A DNA stretch of 64,000 bases from Nymphaea colorata (taxonomy: Eukaryota > Streptophyta > Magnoliopsida > Nymphaeales > Nymphaeaceae). Position 1 is the stretch's first letter. Each line of letters opens with the position of its first letter. The position numbers and the translations under genes are program-made. This document shows, piece after piece, positions 1 through 14,023 of the stretch. The notes under the pieces were generated by a model, which saw only the letters and a program-made list of their open reading frames with translations, was not told where the DNA came from and ran no database searches. Location of the stretch: the NCBI RefSeq assembly GCF_008831285.2, contig NC_045141.1, positions 6,155,224 through 6,219,223 on the forward strand, written 5' to 3'.

Positions 1-1557
1 GGAAATTAACATTTTGGGGGCTTAAACTTTACAGTTTTAAACTAAAGTTTATGAAAACATGGTTTGATCTTCGCAATATACATGCATTTTCACCCACGTA
101 TTGCTGGAATTGATAAAGTTTTAAAATGTATTATTGAGTGATTTTATAGTTTTGAACTACGAAGATCAAAATGATGTTCTCTTTCTTTAAAATTAATTTA
201 GAAACGTGTTTCAACCTAACTTTAAAAGAAATAAATGATTTTGAACCAGAGGTTTACATGCATATATATATAATAATGTATATATATACATATCTTGGCT
301 CTCTAAATGAGATATTTGACAAGGGACCAATTAACATATGAACCATGATGCTTCATAGCTTGGTTCCTTTACATAGAAAAATTGAATACTAGTTTCTAAT
401 CTTCTCTACCACTCTTAATCAACTAAATCAAGAATGCATGAAATCAAAATGGCTCAAAATGGAAGAAAATGAGAGAATACTCAAACTTATTTCTCTATAA
501 TTTCACCATGCAAGGGTGGATCACATTCATAATAATCTATCAGTCCTTAGTAGGCATTAAGTTACATTGTTGCAGCACAAATAAATCACTCTCTCACCAG
601 ATTCACTCATGGGTGTTAAAAATGGTTTAGGATAGCTATTTTGAAAGGGATGTGGCCTTGGGGCCCTTTTCAAAACTTGATCAATGGGTTCTCTTTTTAG
701 AAAAGCCGATTTATGCATGCATCATGCATTAAAATGTCTATTGATCATAGCTCTCATTAGCTGGACATAATTCCCAGCTATAAATAAGAATGAAAATGAA
801 ACCCTCCCATGGATATTGAACTTGAAAATAAAATAGCGAGAAGCAAAAATAGATGGAGAATAAGTTAGAATCACCTACCTTGTGGTCAGCCTTGGTACTT
901 GAGGCTTCTCCTTGCTCGTTCTGATCAGGCAATCCTAAGCAAAAATCGAAGCTTGGATTCCAGCTTAGCAAAGATAGAAGAAGAGACTCTTCTTGCTGGA
1001 AATTACTAGAATAAAGACGGTTTTCCTTCTACTAGAAATCCTAAGCAAGAGTCGAATGAAATACCCTAGCTTAGCAAATCTAGAAGCAAGAAATGGAAGA
1101 GAGAGAGAGGGAGATTGGATGATGGCTGCTCCTCCTCTTCTTGGTTTTTTCTTCTTCCTCCTCCTCTTGGCTGCAACTAGGGAGAAAAGAGAGACAAGAT
1201 ATGAGAAAAAATCGGCCCCCACCTTGGATCCCAATGTGGATTCATATAGAGATGAAATTGAATGAGGAGATGGGTGCACCTACCTCCTTAACTCCCCCTT
1301 GGAACACACCTAAAGCTTGGGAAATCTGCACTTTTTGGGCTGGTAGGAAAGGATAGATTCAGCTAGGTTCCAAGCTGAAATTAAAATTGATTTAAAATTT
1401 AAAAAAGGGCTCAGGTGGCTACCACCTCAACTAGCCTCTAATTTAGCCAATGACCAAGAGAAACTTGATTTCTCATTGGTCTAATCCATGACACATGGAT
1501 TGGTGACTTGGTAAAAGAGATTAAATAAGCTTTTAATACTCTTTAAATGACCCCAAC

Positions 1558-1597
1558 CAAGCACACCTAGCCCATGCACATGAGCTAGGTGTGCTTG
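1558..1597. repeat. Perfect 14-bp inverted repeat (hairpin)
   Basis: The arms at 1558-1571 and 1584-1597 (CAAGCACACCTAGC and its complement) are exact, separated by 12 bases. No gene is next to it, so a terminator or small-RNA role cannot be assigned. Confidence 0.75.
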
Positions 1598-4164
1598 TTT
1601 ATGTCTGGTCAAATGTGGTCCAGACCTAGCCAAGTCTAACTTGGGTCCTAGTTTGACCAAAAATGTTGAAAGAAATACCGCTGACCCTGGTTTTATTTTT
1701 AGAATCAAGCTTGTTAGGTTCAAATCTAGTGACTAATCTCTAAATATTATTGAATTGTGAATTCATTTTGACAATTCAATTAAATTTGAAAAGTGTTTGA
1801 AAATCCTATCAAATTTGATTTAAAAGGACATTTTTGTCCACAATTCAATTGAAAAAGTATTTAATTGAATCAAATTTTAATTTGAAATATTGATTTTCAA
1901 TTTGGTATTTGATTTGTGCATTTGACAAATTCAAATGTGTATTTGATTTTCCTAAAATCCTAATTTGGGTTCTACACATTCAATTTGATCATGAAAGGAC
2001 AAAGTTGTTCGAATTTGGTCAAAATTTGATCAATTGACCAAAGTGAAAGCTCATTTTGTGAGCCGATGTTGACGTGCTTGAGATAATTTGATGAGTTTGA
2101 GCTAAGGAAACACTTAATCATGTTTTAATTGCATTCAATTTCAAATTGTACTTCGACTAGGTTTAGTCAAAGTAGATTTGATCTAGTCAAGGTTTATCTC
2201 CATTCAATAGCTGGATTGTGGGATAGACTTAGCCCTTTGATTGGGTTAAGCTCATGTTGGATGAGTTCAGTTGAAGTTGATGCCACATTTGGTTAGACCA
2301 AGGTCAAACCTACATGGATTAAGTAGGTTAGGTGAGTCTACTTGCCATTAATAGGTTGGTGAGAAGCACTTATTACTTCTTTAGAAGTTAACTCCTCTTT
2401 TAATTAGAGGACCTTTCCTACTAATGAAGAGAGAGAGAGAGGTATATGAGATATCTAGTTTAGAGAGGTACTATGGACTTTACTAGTTAACTCCATGGAA
2501 TTCAATTATGATGTTATCTAGTTTCATTAAAAATGAGATATTTTTTAAAAACCGAAGGGGGCATGGCCTCTTAGGTGGGCCTTTGCCCATGGAGGCAAAG
2601 TGGATCCCACATGCGGTTCCCGCACAACATTTTGGATCTTAAATTGGATCCAATTTTTGAATTTCAATCTATAATTGAATTTCGAATTCATATCTAGATT
2701 TCAAGTTGGACATGGATCCCAAATGACAATTGCAATTGGATTTGAAATTTAAAAACCTAATTTAGATTAATTTTTTTAGTACTAGATTAGGTTTTCGACT
2801 CGTAATCCTACATTGGTATTTTGTGCTATGAGTTAAATTCATGACTTGAACCTAAATTGCATTTAGATTCAAACTTGACTTTGAAATTGAAGTTTTTCCA
2901 ATTATTTTGTGAAATTTGTTTGTAAGATTTTGAAATTGCATTCATCAATTGAGATGGAAAAATTTGGGGTGTTAACAAAGTGTTACTTCTGGAATTGGAG
3001 TTTGACGTTGTAAGCTGGACGTTCGCCAGCTCTAGATATATTCTCTTGTTGACTCTTCAGCTTTTGATAGAGATTGATGAGGGTGTCAATGGGTGGCACC
3101 ACAGAAAGATTATGCTCATTTTTTTTACGAAAGCATTGACCACTTTATTGAAATCCCTCATTTGTGCGGGGTCAATGGTCTCAAGGACTATTGAGCATCA
3201 TCTCCTTCTAGACTCTAAGGGGTTCTCAGATCAACAGATGTGTGTGGGGATTCTCAGTGCCCTTAAACATGCTGAATTTACGTGAAAGTCTGACCTAGAA
3301 TATGTTTTCTTGCCTCTGCTCTATATACACTAGACGGTTTCATCCATCTCTTCTATCCAGGAATAGATAAGGTCAAGAACATGATCATCTTCTAAATTTC
3401 CAGCTTCAAAGTGAGATCAACTTGGTGGTTATCCATTTCTTCTTGGATTTGTGCTTCTCTCTCCTCTTCGCCTTGTGATCTTGTATGTAAGGCCATGATG
3501 AGTGCTTGTGAAACATAATATTTTTGAATGATAAGTGAGTAAAAAAGAAAGGTTATGATGAAGGGCAAAACATGGACAGAAAATGATGGCATAATTGGAT
3601 GAAATGTGTAAGGACAAACAAACATACAAAAAATAAGAGATGAAATAGAAAGATGGCCAAACTTGATGAAGAGACTTTGCATGTCAAGGTAGCCCCAATA
3701 GGAGGTTTAGACATTATAATGATAGTTTTGAATTTGGTAGGCTGAAGAGAAGCCAAGGGGTGACACAAAAACTCTTGGAAAGTTTTGGCAACTTTAATAG
3801 AGGAAAAATGAAGGGTTTTTTTTAATTCACACCTAGTTTGATTAAAATATAGTGCATGAGGTTAATGAAATGTGATGCACTTAAAAGAAACAAACATATA
3901 GAGAATGCTCAAACAACAGTCCCAAATGATACAACTCTATCATGCAAATATTTGAAAATGGCTATTTGGGATTTGAGATCCTTAGTTGTTCCATATGTGA
4001 GATATGCCTATAAACTTGGAAATCTATACTGTTGCCTAGACTCCTCAAACTATATACTAAGGGTTAATGGTCTTTGTTCTCCTTGATCACTCACCAATAT
4101 ACCATGCTAATGCCTTAGTAGAGGAGAGGTGAGGGCCAATACCCACCTCCAGATAGGTAGAGGA

Positions 4165-4225
4165 AAATTTTATGACGTGGAGTATCCTATGACGTGATAC
4201 ATGGAGTATTCTATGACGTGATAAT
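4165..4225. repeat. Short tandem repeat with three TGACGTG motifs
   Basis: The string GGAGTATYCTATGACGTGATA occurs twice, after a third TATGACGTGG. The TGACGTG cores lie at 4173, 4190 and 4214. TGACG/ACGTG are cores bound by plant bZIP factors, but there is no gene nearby to regulate, so I report only the repeat. Confidence 0.5.
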
Positions 4226-6267
4226 TAGTACAGATAGGTAGAGGATAATTTTAAAATATGCAAGCATATGCACAATCAATTGGCTCTAGTGCAATGGGCC
4301 TAAGATGGAGGTTAAAATCATATAGAGAAGCAAACATTGTTTTCAAACAACTGCTAAATTGATAGAGGTAGTATGTAATCCTATATCTATGTGAGCATGA
4401 AAATTATCTCTCAATTCTAAGTCATAATGCACATTAGAAGTATACAAGCATCAAACATCAGGACACCTAAGTAGCTTTAGAGGTAGGAACAACATTTAAA
4501 ACATAGAAAATTAAAACATTTTTGTCTAGTTAGACAGTGATAGGTCCCATCATGGTCGCCATTTTTGTTCATATGTAAAATTCTCATCTTACATGCACAT
4601 TGTATAAATGGGATATAATTACCTATACTCACCTCCATTTCAATATGTGAGATTCCAAGAGATGGGACTTGACCTGTCAGTGCGAGGTCTGACTATTCCT
4701 AGCTTCCTTACTAGGGGTAATTAGACCACAGAGTAGACCAAAATGTTCTAATTTCCAAGTCTAAATGCTGTTTGAAACCTAAGGAATCAAATGTAACCTA
4801 ATTTTAAAATGTTTTGGAATCTAAGTAAATCACAAAAGTAGACTGATGAACAAGGAGAACTTAAGATATGGTATATGTTCATGTCTGGATAATCACAAAT
4901 CCATGCAAATTGATATATTAGTTCTAATATAATGAATGCAACAACTAGATCATGTAGACTTGGAGTCCAGCCTCTAATGGGGTGTTAGATGTAGGTCATG
5001 GACCTATCACAAGGAAATTGGATCCAAATCTAGGAACGTACAATTAGGATTCGAGAAATCCTAACGAAATTCTTGTTTTAACTTGATTAAAGGGTTCCAA
5101 AATACTATGATATGATCTTAATTTCAAGACTTGAAATCCAATAAAATTTCATTGTGATATGAAACCTTTGATTCTTATAGGGTATTGGTCTAATGTTAAA
5201 TGTCCAAAATCCCTAATTCAATTATCACGATCCAAAATATGAGATTCAAAATCCGAGATCTAAAGTCCAAGATATGATATCCAAGATTCAAAATAAAAAT
5301 TTATGATAAAAATCCAAGATATAATATCTAAGATCCAAAATCCAATTCTTTAGATCTAAATCCAATTGATTTAGATTAAGGCTCACTAAGACCTTTCTTG
5401 GGTTTATGATTGAGACCAGTGAAATCTTATCCCTCTCTCAATCCAAAACCAGGTTTTAGATAGCTAAGGATAGGCCTCGTCGAAGGGATTAGATCTGACT
5501 TTTGATTGAGCTAAAACCACTTCCAACAAGATTAGTTGGGGTTACTTGGGTTGATCCTAACTAATGGGCTTGAGAGAATATACCCAGACAATGGCACTAG
5601 GTTTATCATGAGACTAGATAGGTCGCAACTCTAGGATTCAAGTAGTGGGCTTAAAGATAGGTCATGGGCTAGGTTCATACTAGGTTTGGACTTCACGCCT
5701 ATATGACATGGGGTTTTTGAAATAATTTGAAAAAAGTTGGTTTTGAAAACATTTTGAGGAAAACTACAATTTTGAAAGTGGTCTTGTACGAAGATTAGAC
5801 TGAGTCCAAGTATTCACATGCTAGGCTAATGCCATAGTGCATGCTATTAAGCTGATCTAGTCTAGTTTCAAACTAGGGGGTGCACATGGGTGCAGGGTCA
5901 CCTAGGTGCATATTAAGGAAATTGTGCAATGAATGATATTTAATTGAAGCATGAACATACAATCTATATGCATGGATTAAGAGAACCAACTTAACAAAAG
6001 CATTGAATTAAGGGAAGAAAAATGAGAGAGACATACCTGAGTTGTGTGCCGAACCTAAAAACATAAATTGAAATCTAACCTAGGAAATAAATAAGCAAAA
6101 CTACAGCATTACTAAAGCAAATAAAAAAACTTAGGAACTAAACAAGAAATAAACTAAAGTAAGCATGCTAAAAAGAAAAAGAAAAACTAAATTATGCCTA
6201 AAAATTAAAAGAAAGAAAAAAGAACTAAATTGCAAATAAGAAAAAGAAAGATGAAGGAAAAAGAAAT

Positions 6268-6564
6268 TGTAAGATTTTGAGATATAAAGCCAAACCACTG
6301 TATGGAAGCTTTTGTAGATGCAAGAGGAGGAGGTGACTGCACGTGCAATAGAGAGAGAGAAAAGAAAAGAGGGCAGCAACCGTGGCCTTCCTCCTTGTCA
6401 TTAATATAGCCTAATTTACGTTACAAGTAAATACAGAAAATAACAAGTATTTACAAGTATGCCACCACCTTGGGTGTGTGGGGAGCAAGATTCGTAAGGC
6501 CTTCACTCCCTCTCAAGATGGATCGGGTCTAGGCAGACCTGATCCAATTCGTACAATCTTAACA
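6268..6564 (-). repeat. Copia LTR (3' LTR of a minus-strand element)
   Basis: This block has TG...CA ends. On the minus strand it follows a purine-rich tract (AAAGGGGC) that directly precedes TGTTAAGATT, as expected for a polypurine tract and LTR start. The stop codon of the element's polyprotein (TGT TAA) overlaps the first bases of the LTR. A related copy sits at 40449-40732 as a solo LTR, which independently supports both ends. The partner 5' LTR, expected beyond 8430, is absent. Confidence 0.75.
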
Positions 6565-8430
6565 GCCCCTTTCAAATTGTACATGAGGTTTGATCATGCA
6601 CAACTTGTTCTTCAATTCCCAGAAATAGTGTCGTGTGAGCCCCTTGGTAAAAAGATCAACTACTTGTTGAGACGTAGCTATATAAGTAGGAACAATCTTG
6701 GCTTCCTCGACCTTTTGACGAATGAAGTGTTGATCAATCTCTATATGCTTAATGCGATTATGTAAAATAGGATTGAAAGCAATCTTGATCGCATTTTGGT
6801 TGTCAAAGAATAAAAATGACTGAGCAATGGGAAGGGAGAGTTCCCCATGCAAATGACATAACCATGAGGCTTCAGCTGTGTCTGCAACCATTGCCCTATA
6901 TTCTGCCTCAGTGCTAGATCTGGCAACTGCATGTTGTTTCCTACTACTCCAACAAATAAGATTGGAATCAAGGAAGAGACAATAACCTGAAACTGATCGT
7001 CTATCGTCTGAATTAACTGCCCAATCTGCATCAGTGTAGGTGGAAATGTTATATCCATTCAAAATAGTTGACTGTCTCACGTAAACGAGTCATCCCCAAG
7101 AGTAGCCTTAAGGTAACGCAAAATGCATTTGGTAGCATCCATATGCTATTCTGTGGGTACATGCATAAACTGAGATACTTGATTCTCTGCATACACAATG
7201 TCTGGACGTGTAAAGGTGAGATAATGCAGCATGCCAACTATACTCCGATAGAAACTAGGATTTGAGTATGCATGACTCCCATAAGACGCATTCAGTTTTG
7301 TGTTGAAAAAACTAGGAGTATTTATGGGCTTGCAATTTGCCATACTTTCTCTATCCAAAATATCAAGAGTATATTTATGCTGCGTAAGAGTTAATGTGCC
7401 ACATTTTTTGACAAGCTCAACACCCAAGAAATATCGTAGCTTGTTGAGATCCTTCATTTTGAATTCTTGTTTCAATACCTCCTTAACATGAGATAGATGA
7501 CATGAAGAATTTCTAGTAAGAACTATGTCATCTACATATATGAGTAGCCAAGTGGTAACTTCACCCATATGATATATGAATAAGGAATGATCAAGTGAAC
7601 TTTGGAAAAAACCAACTTGTTGTATATGGAGAGAAAATCTATGGAACCATGAATGAGATGCTTGCTTAAGCCCATACAACGATTTTTTTAATTTGCACAC
7701 CCATTGAGTTGGATCATTGGTAGCATAACCTGGGGGTTGTTCCATGTATACCTCTTCCTTTAGAAAGCCATGAAGGAAAGCGTTTTTAACATCCAACTAA
7801 TATAAAGTCCATCCATGTGAGACTGCAAGAGAGATGATAACACAGATCGTTCCCATCTTGATGACTGAACTGAAAGTCTCATCATAATCTTCCCCATACT
7901 ATTGAGTGAAGCCTCTAGCCACAAGATGAGCTTTATATCTATCAATGCTGCCATCGGGTTTGTACTTGAATTTGCAAACCCATTTTGAGCCCACTACATT
8001 CTTACCATCTGGATGAGGAACAATCTCCCAAATTTGACATTCATTCAAGGCAGCCATTTCTTCGTTCATGGCCTCGACCCAATATTTGTTTTTGCATGCA
8101 TGCTCATAGCATTTTGGCTTCACCTTTTTGCTCAATTCTGTCATAAAAAACTGAAAATCCAAAGATAAATTATCATAACTTACCCATCTATCAATACGGT
8201 GCCGCACACGTTCTGATCTACGTGGACAAGTAGTGACAACTTCTGGAGCAATTGCTGGAACTGATCGTCGAGTATACACTACTCCTAAAAACCACAAGTT
8301 TTGTAAAAAATGCAAGTGAAAGGGATCAACCCGTCGATACAAGGCCCAACCATTCATGCTGCCTTTAATAGTAGTAATCAGATCAATGACATTAGTGCAT
8401 AAAAGCTTTGGGTGATGCAAATCCTATACA
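6559..8430 (-). pseudogene. Truncated Ty1/copia polyprotein (RT and RNase H)
   Basis: On the minus strand three consecutive open stretches encode the copia reverse transcriptase and RNase H: the RT start (KWVCKFKYKPDG, ending in VARGFTQ) at 7899-8420, the RT core with LDVKNAFLHG-like sequence and YVDDI at 7146-7796, and RNase H with YTDADWA and SSTEAEYRAM at 6559-7080. The parts are separated by stops or frame breaks. Gag, protease and integrase are missing, so the element is 5'-truncated. It cannot move by itself. The domain order (RT then RNase H at the 3' end) and the YVDD motif place it in Ty1/copia. The lineage is not clear to me. Confidence 0.9.
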
Positions 8431-8450
8431 TTAGTGCATAAAAGCTTTGG
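8389..8450. repeat. 23-bp direct repeat at the truncation edge
   Basis: ACATTAGTGCATAAAAGCTTTGG occurs at 8389-8411 and again at 8428-8450. It lies where the copia coding sequence ends, so it may mark the breakpoint of the deletion that removed the 5' half; that is inference. Confidence 0.6.
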
Positions 8451-9510
8451 ATTTGAAATTGAAAGTTCATTTTGAACTTGACTTGGAACAAGTGATGTGA
8501 ACTTGTTTTGGCAAATTGGAGTAAAATTGGGACAAGTTGTTTAGAAAATGAACTTATTTTGACAAGTTATTTCAAAATTCTACTTGTTTTCAGAAAATTT
8601 GGATAATTTTTTTAGACAAGATTGAAAGGTTGAATAATGTTCAAATTTGAGACCATTGTTTTTGTCGAAAACATTCCATTTGAATTGGATTTCAAAATTA
8701 GCAAGGATATTGAAAATTGATTTAGATCATGATTTTGATCTAAGATTTTGAAAATTTGCTTGATAATGTAGAAATTTTGTATTGAAAAATTGAATAGGTA
8801 ATTGAGAATTTGATTGGAAAATTTAGAATTTATAGATTGAGGTTTAGTTTTTATTGTGAATTCAAGATCATTTTAATGATTTTGGATTGAAAAGATCTAC
8901 TTGTGATCATTTTTTTAGGAAAAATGGCTAAGTTGACTTAGCAAATAGACCAATTTGGACAAAGTATCTAAGTTAACTTAGCGAATGGATTGATTTTATA
9001 ATCTCTTTTTGCCAAACCACATGATTAGGTCAAAGAGATTTTATAATCTCTTTTTGCCAAATCACATGATTAGGTCAAAGAGTTATGAACTTACTTTCAA
9101 ATGAGTTTTCTTTTAGAGAGAAAAATTGGAGTTGCTTAAGTAAGTGGAACTTACTATTTTGAAGAAATGTGAGTTCCAAAATGTTAGAAAACATGTTTTC
9201 AAACATATTTTTGCCAAATTGGGGTATGCTATATGTGTTTTCTTCTGAAACTAAGTGAGATTTCCACAATCTTATTGCAATATAGCTTGGCCACATTTTA
9301 CAACTTGAAATAGGATCACTTAATTTCTTGAGAATGTACATATGTGAAATTGGATTTTGTGTGTAAAAATACATGAAAGGAAACTACATAAGTCACATTC
9401 ATTCTTCCCTTTCTCAAAATCTTTCAACATTCATTCAATATAAACATTTCATTTCATAATCCACATACAAAAAGATTGATTTTTAGTTGGAATGTAAGAC
9501 TTTCTCTAAG
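8451..9510. other. AT-rich spacer without gene
   Basis: The sequence is rich in TTTGAAAATTG-like strings, similar in texture to 1740-2960, and has no protein-like frame. It holds a 45-bp tandem duplication (8993-9082). Nothing else can be supported. Confidence 0.5.
8993..9082. repeat. 45-bp tandem duplication
   Basis: The unit starting ATTTTATAATCTC and containing CCACATGATTAGGTC is present twice head to tail (8993-9037, 9038-9082), with about one mismatch before the second copy fades. It has no coding role. Confidence 0.8.
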
Positions 9511-12500
9511 TGTAACGCTCGGCAGGACGGGTCGGGTCAGGGTCCAAACCCGGACCCGAACTCCACGTGCGACAGGAGCCCGACACCGCCCTCTCCTCCC
9601 TCGTTTTTCCTTCTCCCTCATTTCCCCTCTTCGTCTCTCCCTTAGCCACAACCGCAGCTCAGACAAGAAGAAGAAGGTGACGGTGGCGGCGACGGCGACG
9701 ACGACGGCGACGACAGCGGTGGCGCTTGGGGTGAGCCCTGCGTCCCCTTGCCTCTTTGTCTCTTCTCTCCTCTTCTTCCTTCCTCTCCTCCTCCCTCTTG
9801 CGCAGCCCTTCCACCCCCCTCCCTTCCCCTTTTTTTTTTGTTCTTGTCGTTTCTCTCCCCTCTCTGCACACTCGCGTCTCTCTCTTCTGTCTGCCTCTCT
9901 CTGTCAGCACCCTTACTCTCCCACCTGCTCTCTCTCTTCTCTCACGCACTCTCACCGTCACTGGCCTTCTTCCCCATTTCTATCCAAACCCTCCCTCTCT
10001 CTATCTCCCCTCTTTGTCAACGCCCCTTTCTCTCATTCTTTTTAGCTGCCCACACCACTACCGTGGGCCTCTCCTAATGACAATTCCTTTTTGGAACTCC
10101 CTTTGGTCGATTTTTTTACTCTTTTATGGCCTTTTAAGTCGACTTGCAGTTTGGGGGTGCATATTTCCCCTCATACCAGTGGCTGGGATGCATTGGTGGA
10201 GGTGGCAGTGAGAGGTTTTGGCTGTTTGAAGATCACTTGAACTCGTGAGGTGGCTGCCGAAAAGATTGCAGCAGTCTAGACTGTTGATTTGGGGTGATCA
10301 AGGCATAATTGAGCCTATTTTATTGTATATTTTCCTTTGAAACACGCATAATTATTGTTTGAGCATGCTAGAAGGTAGAATTGATGATTTGGGATGCATG
10401 TTAGCGACTTTGCTTTTTGGGAAAAGTGTAGGATTATGTTGGAGAAGCATTGATTCATGTCTATAATGAACATTTAAGTATGATGGGTTAATTTTTGAAG
10501 CAATAGCGGAGCATGGTCGAGATTTGATGTGGGTGAGAAGATTGAGAATCGTTTTGATGAGCATGTGGCACAAGCTTTTGTCAACGGGCGTATTGCGGTG
10601 TTAGTTGGAGAAGAACATGTAAATTGGGTGTATTTGTGGGGAAGACGCTTTAAATATAGAAAGCATTTAAGAATGTGTTAAGGAAGGATTGATCGAAGCA
10701 TTGGGTTTTGACGTTTGGTGGCAACGGCAAGAAGTTGGGAGGTGGCCTATTAGAGGGCTTCTAGGTCGACACTACCTGTCGACACCTTGAGGCTATGACA
10801 TGTGCCTCAATGATTTTGTTTTATATTTGTTTGGATCGATAAGCTAATTAGTAGAAATCTTATCTTTTGTTTATGTCTGCAGGTACACCTGGCACGTCCC
10901 ATCGACCTTGAGCTACCAGATTCGAAGCTCGAGGCATTTTGAAGAGTTTTGTGAGCACGCCACAGTTATGGCGGCATTCCAGGAAAATCCTTACCTGGGG
11001 CAAATGTGTGAATGTGTGTTCGTAGGATCGTGGGATCCTAGGATTGTGATGTGAATTGATTAATTGTTTTGTGAATGAATGTATGTATGCATGCACATGA
11101 TTTGATATATGATATGAATTGTTTTGAAAGGCTATTAGTAGTTTGTTTTGAAAATGTAACGCGTTTGCATGTGCATGCTAGAATTGATAGCTGTTTAGGA
11201 CAGATGAGGTGGGGTATCAAGTTGAGCGTCTTCTCGACCCCAATTGTACATTAGAAAGCATCCTAGAATAATAACTTCATAGGACAGCTACGAGCCAATC
11301 ACAGATCGAGACTACTCTCTATGGTTTGGCTAAGGTTTTCAATGATGTGATTGATGTGAATGTTGTGTTTTGTTGCATGCACATTACCATGGGAAATGAT
11401 GCAAATGAATGAATTGGAAGGTAGTTGTATCTGTATTGCTATGACGGCTAGTTAACAAAGTAAATTATATGTGTAGCCCTTGTGTAGAAGCATTTGGAGG
11501 TATGGGTGCACTAAAGGAGTGAACCAACCTCATGAGCTAGCTGGTCATTTTGTGATTGTGTTTCCATAATGTTAACTAAGAATGAATAAGAGATGAGATG
11601 TCAGTGGGATGTGGCCATGTGTTTGGGAGATGTCCTGCTTTTGCCACCGATCTCGCTTGTTCGCAGCGTAGGCGGTGCAAGGCCCCAGGGTACTGCTGTG
11701 TGTTGTGTTTGGAGCGTTGGGCTCCCGCCTTCCCAACCTGGGTGTCCTAGGGAAGGTTGAGTATCTCTCCTTGGAATTCACACATCCATGGATGAGTGCT
11801 CTACCGCTGCAGCGAGTGAAATGGATCCATACTGTTCTGGGCCACCATGGGGGCAGTCTCTCGGCTGTAGACCTCCCGTGGTGTGCATGTGCCTGTGTTT
11901 GCACCCACAGGAACTGTTAATTCACTGAAGTTAATGATATATGAATGTGATGCATGTGTTTGATGTGCATGTGAATGATATGAACGAAATGATATGTTTA
12001 AGCATGTCTTGCATGTGATTGAAATTGTGTTACTGAAGCCATTGAGTAGCCTCTACATGTCATAGTCTATGTTGGAGGCCTTCTAAGCAAATGATATGAC
12101 TAAGCCCTGACACGACATGATGATAGATCGTTTTTATGATTGTTCTCATAGTTGAGCTCATACCTAAAGGGTTTGGGGATTTATTGTCTTGCTGCCATAC
12201 TGCGAAGGCTAAGCCTTCAGTTGTTTTTTCTTTTCATGTTTTGGTGGACCAAGAGCATCAGGTTGATCGGATGGCTTTACTCACGTCCTACTGGGGAGGT
12301 TTTGGGTTTTGTTTTCTTTTGTAGTGCCGGCGCGTCTTGGTTTGATTGTATTAATGTCTTGTTTTTGTTAGACATCAATTATATGGTTTGAGGCATTTTT
12401 GTCATACACATAGATGTGATTTTGTATGAATTAAAATTGTTATATAAATGAAAGTTCGCCCCATTGTTTTGAATTGTTTGGCTCATCTCTTTTTGAATTG

Positions 12501-12573
12501 TTGTGTCGTCACACCTCAATGGTTTATGTCTAAAAAAAAATTTGTTAGAGGGTCAAAAGGTTGGGGTGTGATA
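9511..12573 (+). repeat. 5' LTR of the gypsy element (about 3.06 kb)
   Basis: The LTR starts TGTAACGCTCGG and runs to about 12573, four bases before the primer-binding site. It contains a CT-rich and (GGCGAC)n-like leader at 9590-10050, which creates long but meaningless open frames. The region 9583-10668 is repeated at 17402-18486, which fixes it as LTR sequence. The end reads GTGTGATA where TG...CA elements usually finish in CA, so the last base is a mutation or my border is off by a few bases. Confidence 0.8.
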
Positions 12574-12577
12574 GCTT

Positions 12578-12589
12578 TGGTATCAGAGC
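12578..12589 (+). other. Primer-binding site (initiator Met tRNA)
   Basis: TGGTATCAGAGC is the standard plant LTR-retrotransposon primer site complementary to the 3' end of initiator tRNA-Met. It lies four bases after the 5' LTR. Confidence 0.9.
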
Positions 12590-12809
12590 TATGGCAAACC
12601 CCACTATGGATGTGAGTTAAATCCTATCTGTGAAGCCGTTTTGCCCAGGTACGCATTCATTTGATTAAATTGTCATTGTAGTTTGATTTTACAAGTATAA
12701 GTACATAATGTGATCGATGTTTTGAACTTTGTGCTCATGCACGTTTGTAATTGGATTTGCAAGATTGGTCATAGACTTGATTTGAAAACAAGGGTTCTTC
12801 TTTGTACAG

Positions 12810-14023
12810 ATGGAATATCAATGTAGGGGTAAAAAGCGAGCAGGGCCGTCTATAGAGGCATAAAGAAAGCTAAGTCCGGCCCCTTCTGATGCGCATACCC
12901 AACATGATGACAGTACGTTAGGGCACCAGTATGCCCAGATGGGTGGGGGTGCTCAAACCCCACCAAGGCAGACTCCACCAGTGGATCAATGGACCATAAT
13001 GTTGACAACATTGCAAACACTGACCTCCCTTGTACAGTCGATGGTCAGTAATCAGAGGAGCAATGGATCTCCTTCAAGAGACACCACTATGCCACTTCAG
13101 GAGAAGGCAACGACGGTGTCGTACCAACAATTTATGGCAATGCAGCCGCCTGTCTTTACAGGAGAAGGCAATCCAAACAAGGCAAAAGAATGGATTGAGG
13201 AAGTTGAACGCATCTTTAGGCTTCTGAAGATACTAGAAGAAGACAAAGTGAACTATGGCTCTTATCTGTTGAAATGTGATGCCAAGAATTGGTGGAAATC
13301 GACCAGTGAGATCCTGTTTGCGGGCCAACTCTCAATCTCTTGGAAGCAGTTTAGAGATTCCATCTTCAGCACTTACTTTCCAGTGCATGTCAGAGACAAG
13401 AAATGCAAGAGTTTCTTGATTTGCAGCAAAATCAGCTGAGCCTGAAAGAATACATTACGAAATATCGATACTTAGAGGTGTATTGCCCGCACATTTACAC
13501 TACAGATAAGGCCAGAGCAGAAAAGTTTATGCGCGGGATGCGGGATGGATTGCGAAGCAAAGTTTTGACAAGCAGACCTCGTGACTTGGACGAGGCGGTC
13601 ACCATGGCGAGATGTATAGAAGAGGACTGGGCAAGGACACCGAAAGACCACCACAAGAAGGTAGGCCAGCACTCATACGATGGGCGAACATAGGTCAAGC
13701 ACCAACACTTTGCAGGCAGGGCAAGGCCTTATGAGAGGCGTGATGACAGAACATTCAGGCAGAACAAGCCAAACCGCAGTGAGACCACACAGGGGTCTGT
13801 GGCCTCTCCGACCTCACCGAAGTGCGCCACTTGCTCACGTGTGCACCCTGAGATGCTGTGCTATCGAGAGATCAGAGCTTGCTTACACTGTGGAGGGATG
13901 GGGCACTTCATCAAGGATTGCCCCTTAAAGAAAAAAAGAGAGTTGAAGAAGCCTGAGGCCGGTCCTTCTAACGCGCGACAGACGACTGGACGTGTCTATG
14001 CGACTACTGTGGAGGAGCTTTAG
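12810..14023 (+). pseudogene. Gypsy gag (broken)
   Basis: The likely start is ATG at 12810, but a TAA stops it after 17 codons. Gag homology then resumes at 12939. A frame change near 13400 moves the reading from one frame to another at FLDLQQNQLSLKEY, followed by a TAG at 13691. A CCHC zinc knuckle (CLHCGGMGHFIKDC, near 13888-13930) closes the gag part, and a further TAG follows at 14021. Known role of the family: the capsid/nucleocapsid protein that packages element RNA. At least four disabling changes make this a pseudogene. Confidence 0.88.

Larger units (their letters stand above)
1..6267. other. AT-rich degenerate repeat DNA without a recognisable gene
   Basis: No open frame here resembles a known protein. 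Much of 1740-2960 is built of variations on TTGAATT/AATTCAA and ends near a GGGGTGTTAACA string at about 2965, which resembles the end of a decayed LTR, but I could not find a partner copy. Around 5228-5370 the text repeats short ATCCAAGAT/ATCCAAAAT units. A hairpin (1558-1597) and a small tandem repeat (4165-4225) are listed separately. The stretch is probably old retrotransposon debris; that is inference. Confidence 0.5.

Noticed and set aside
9476-10211. Open frames of 100-189 codons in both directions
   Set aside because: They lie in CT-rich and GGCGAC-rich LTR sequence repeated at 17402-18486. The translations are low-complexity and have no domain.
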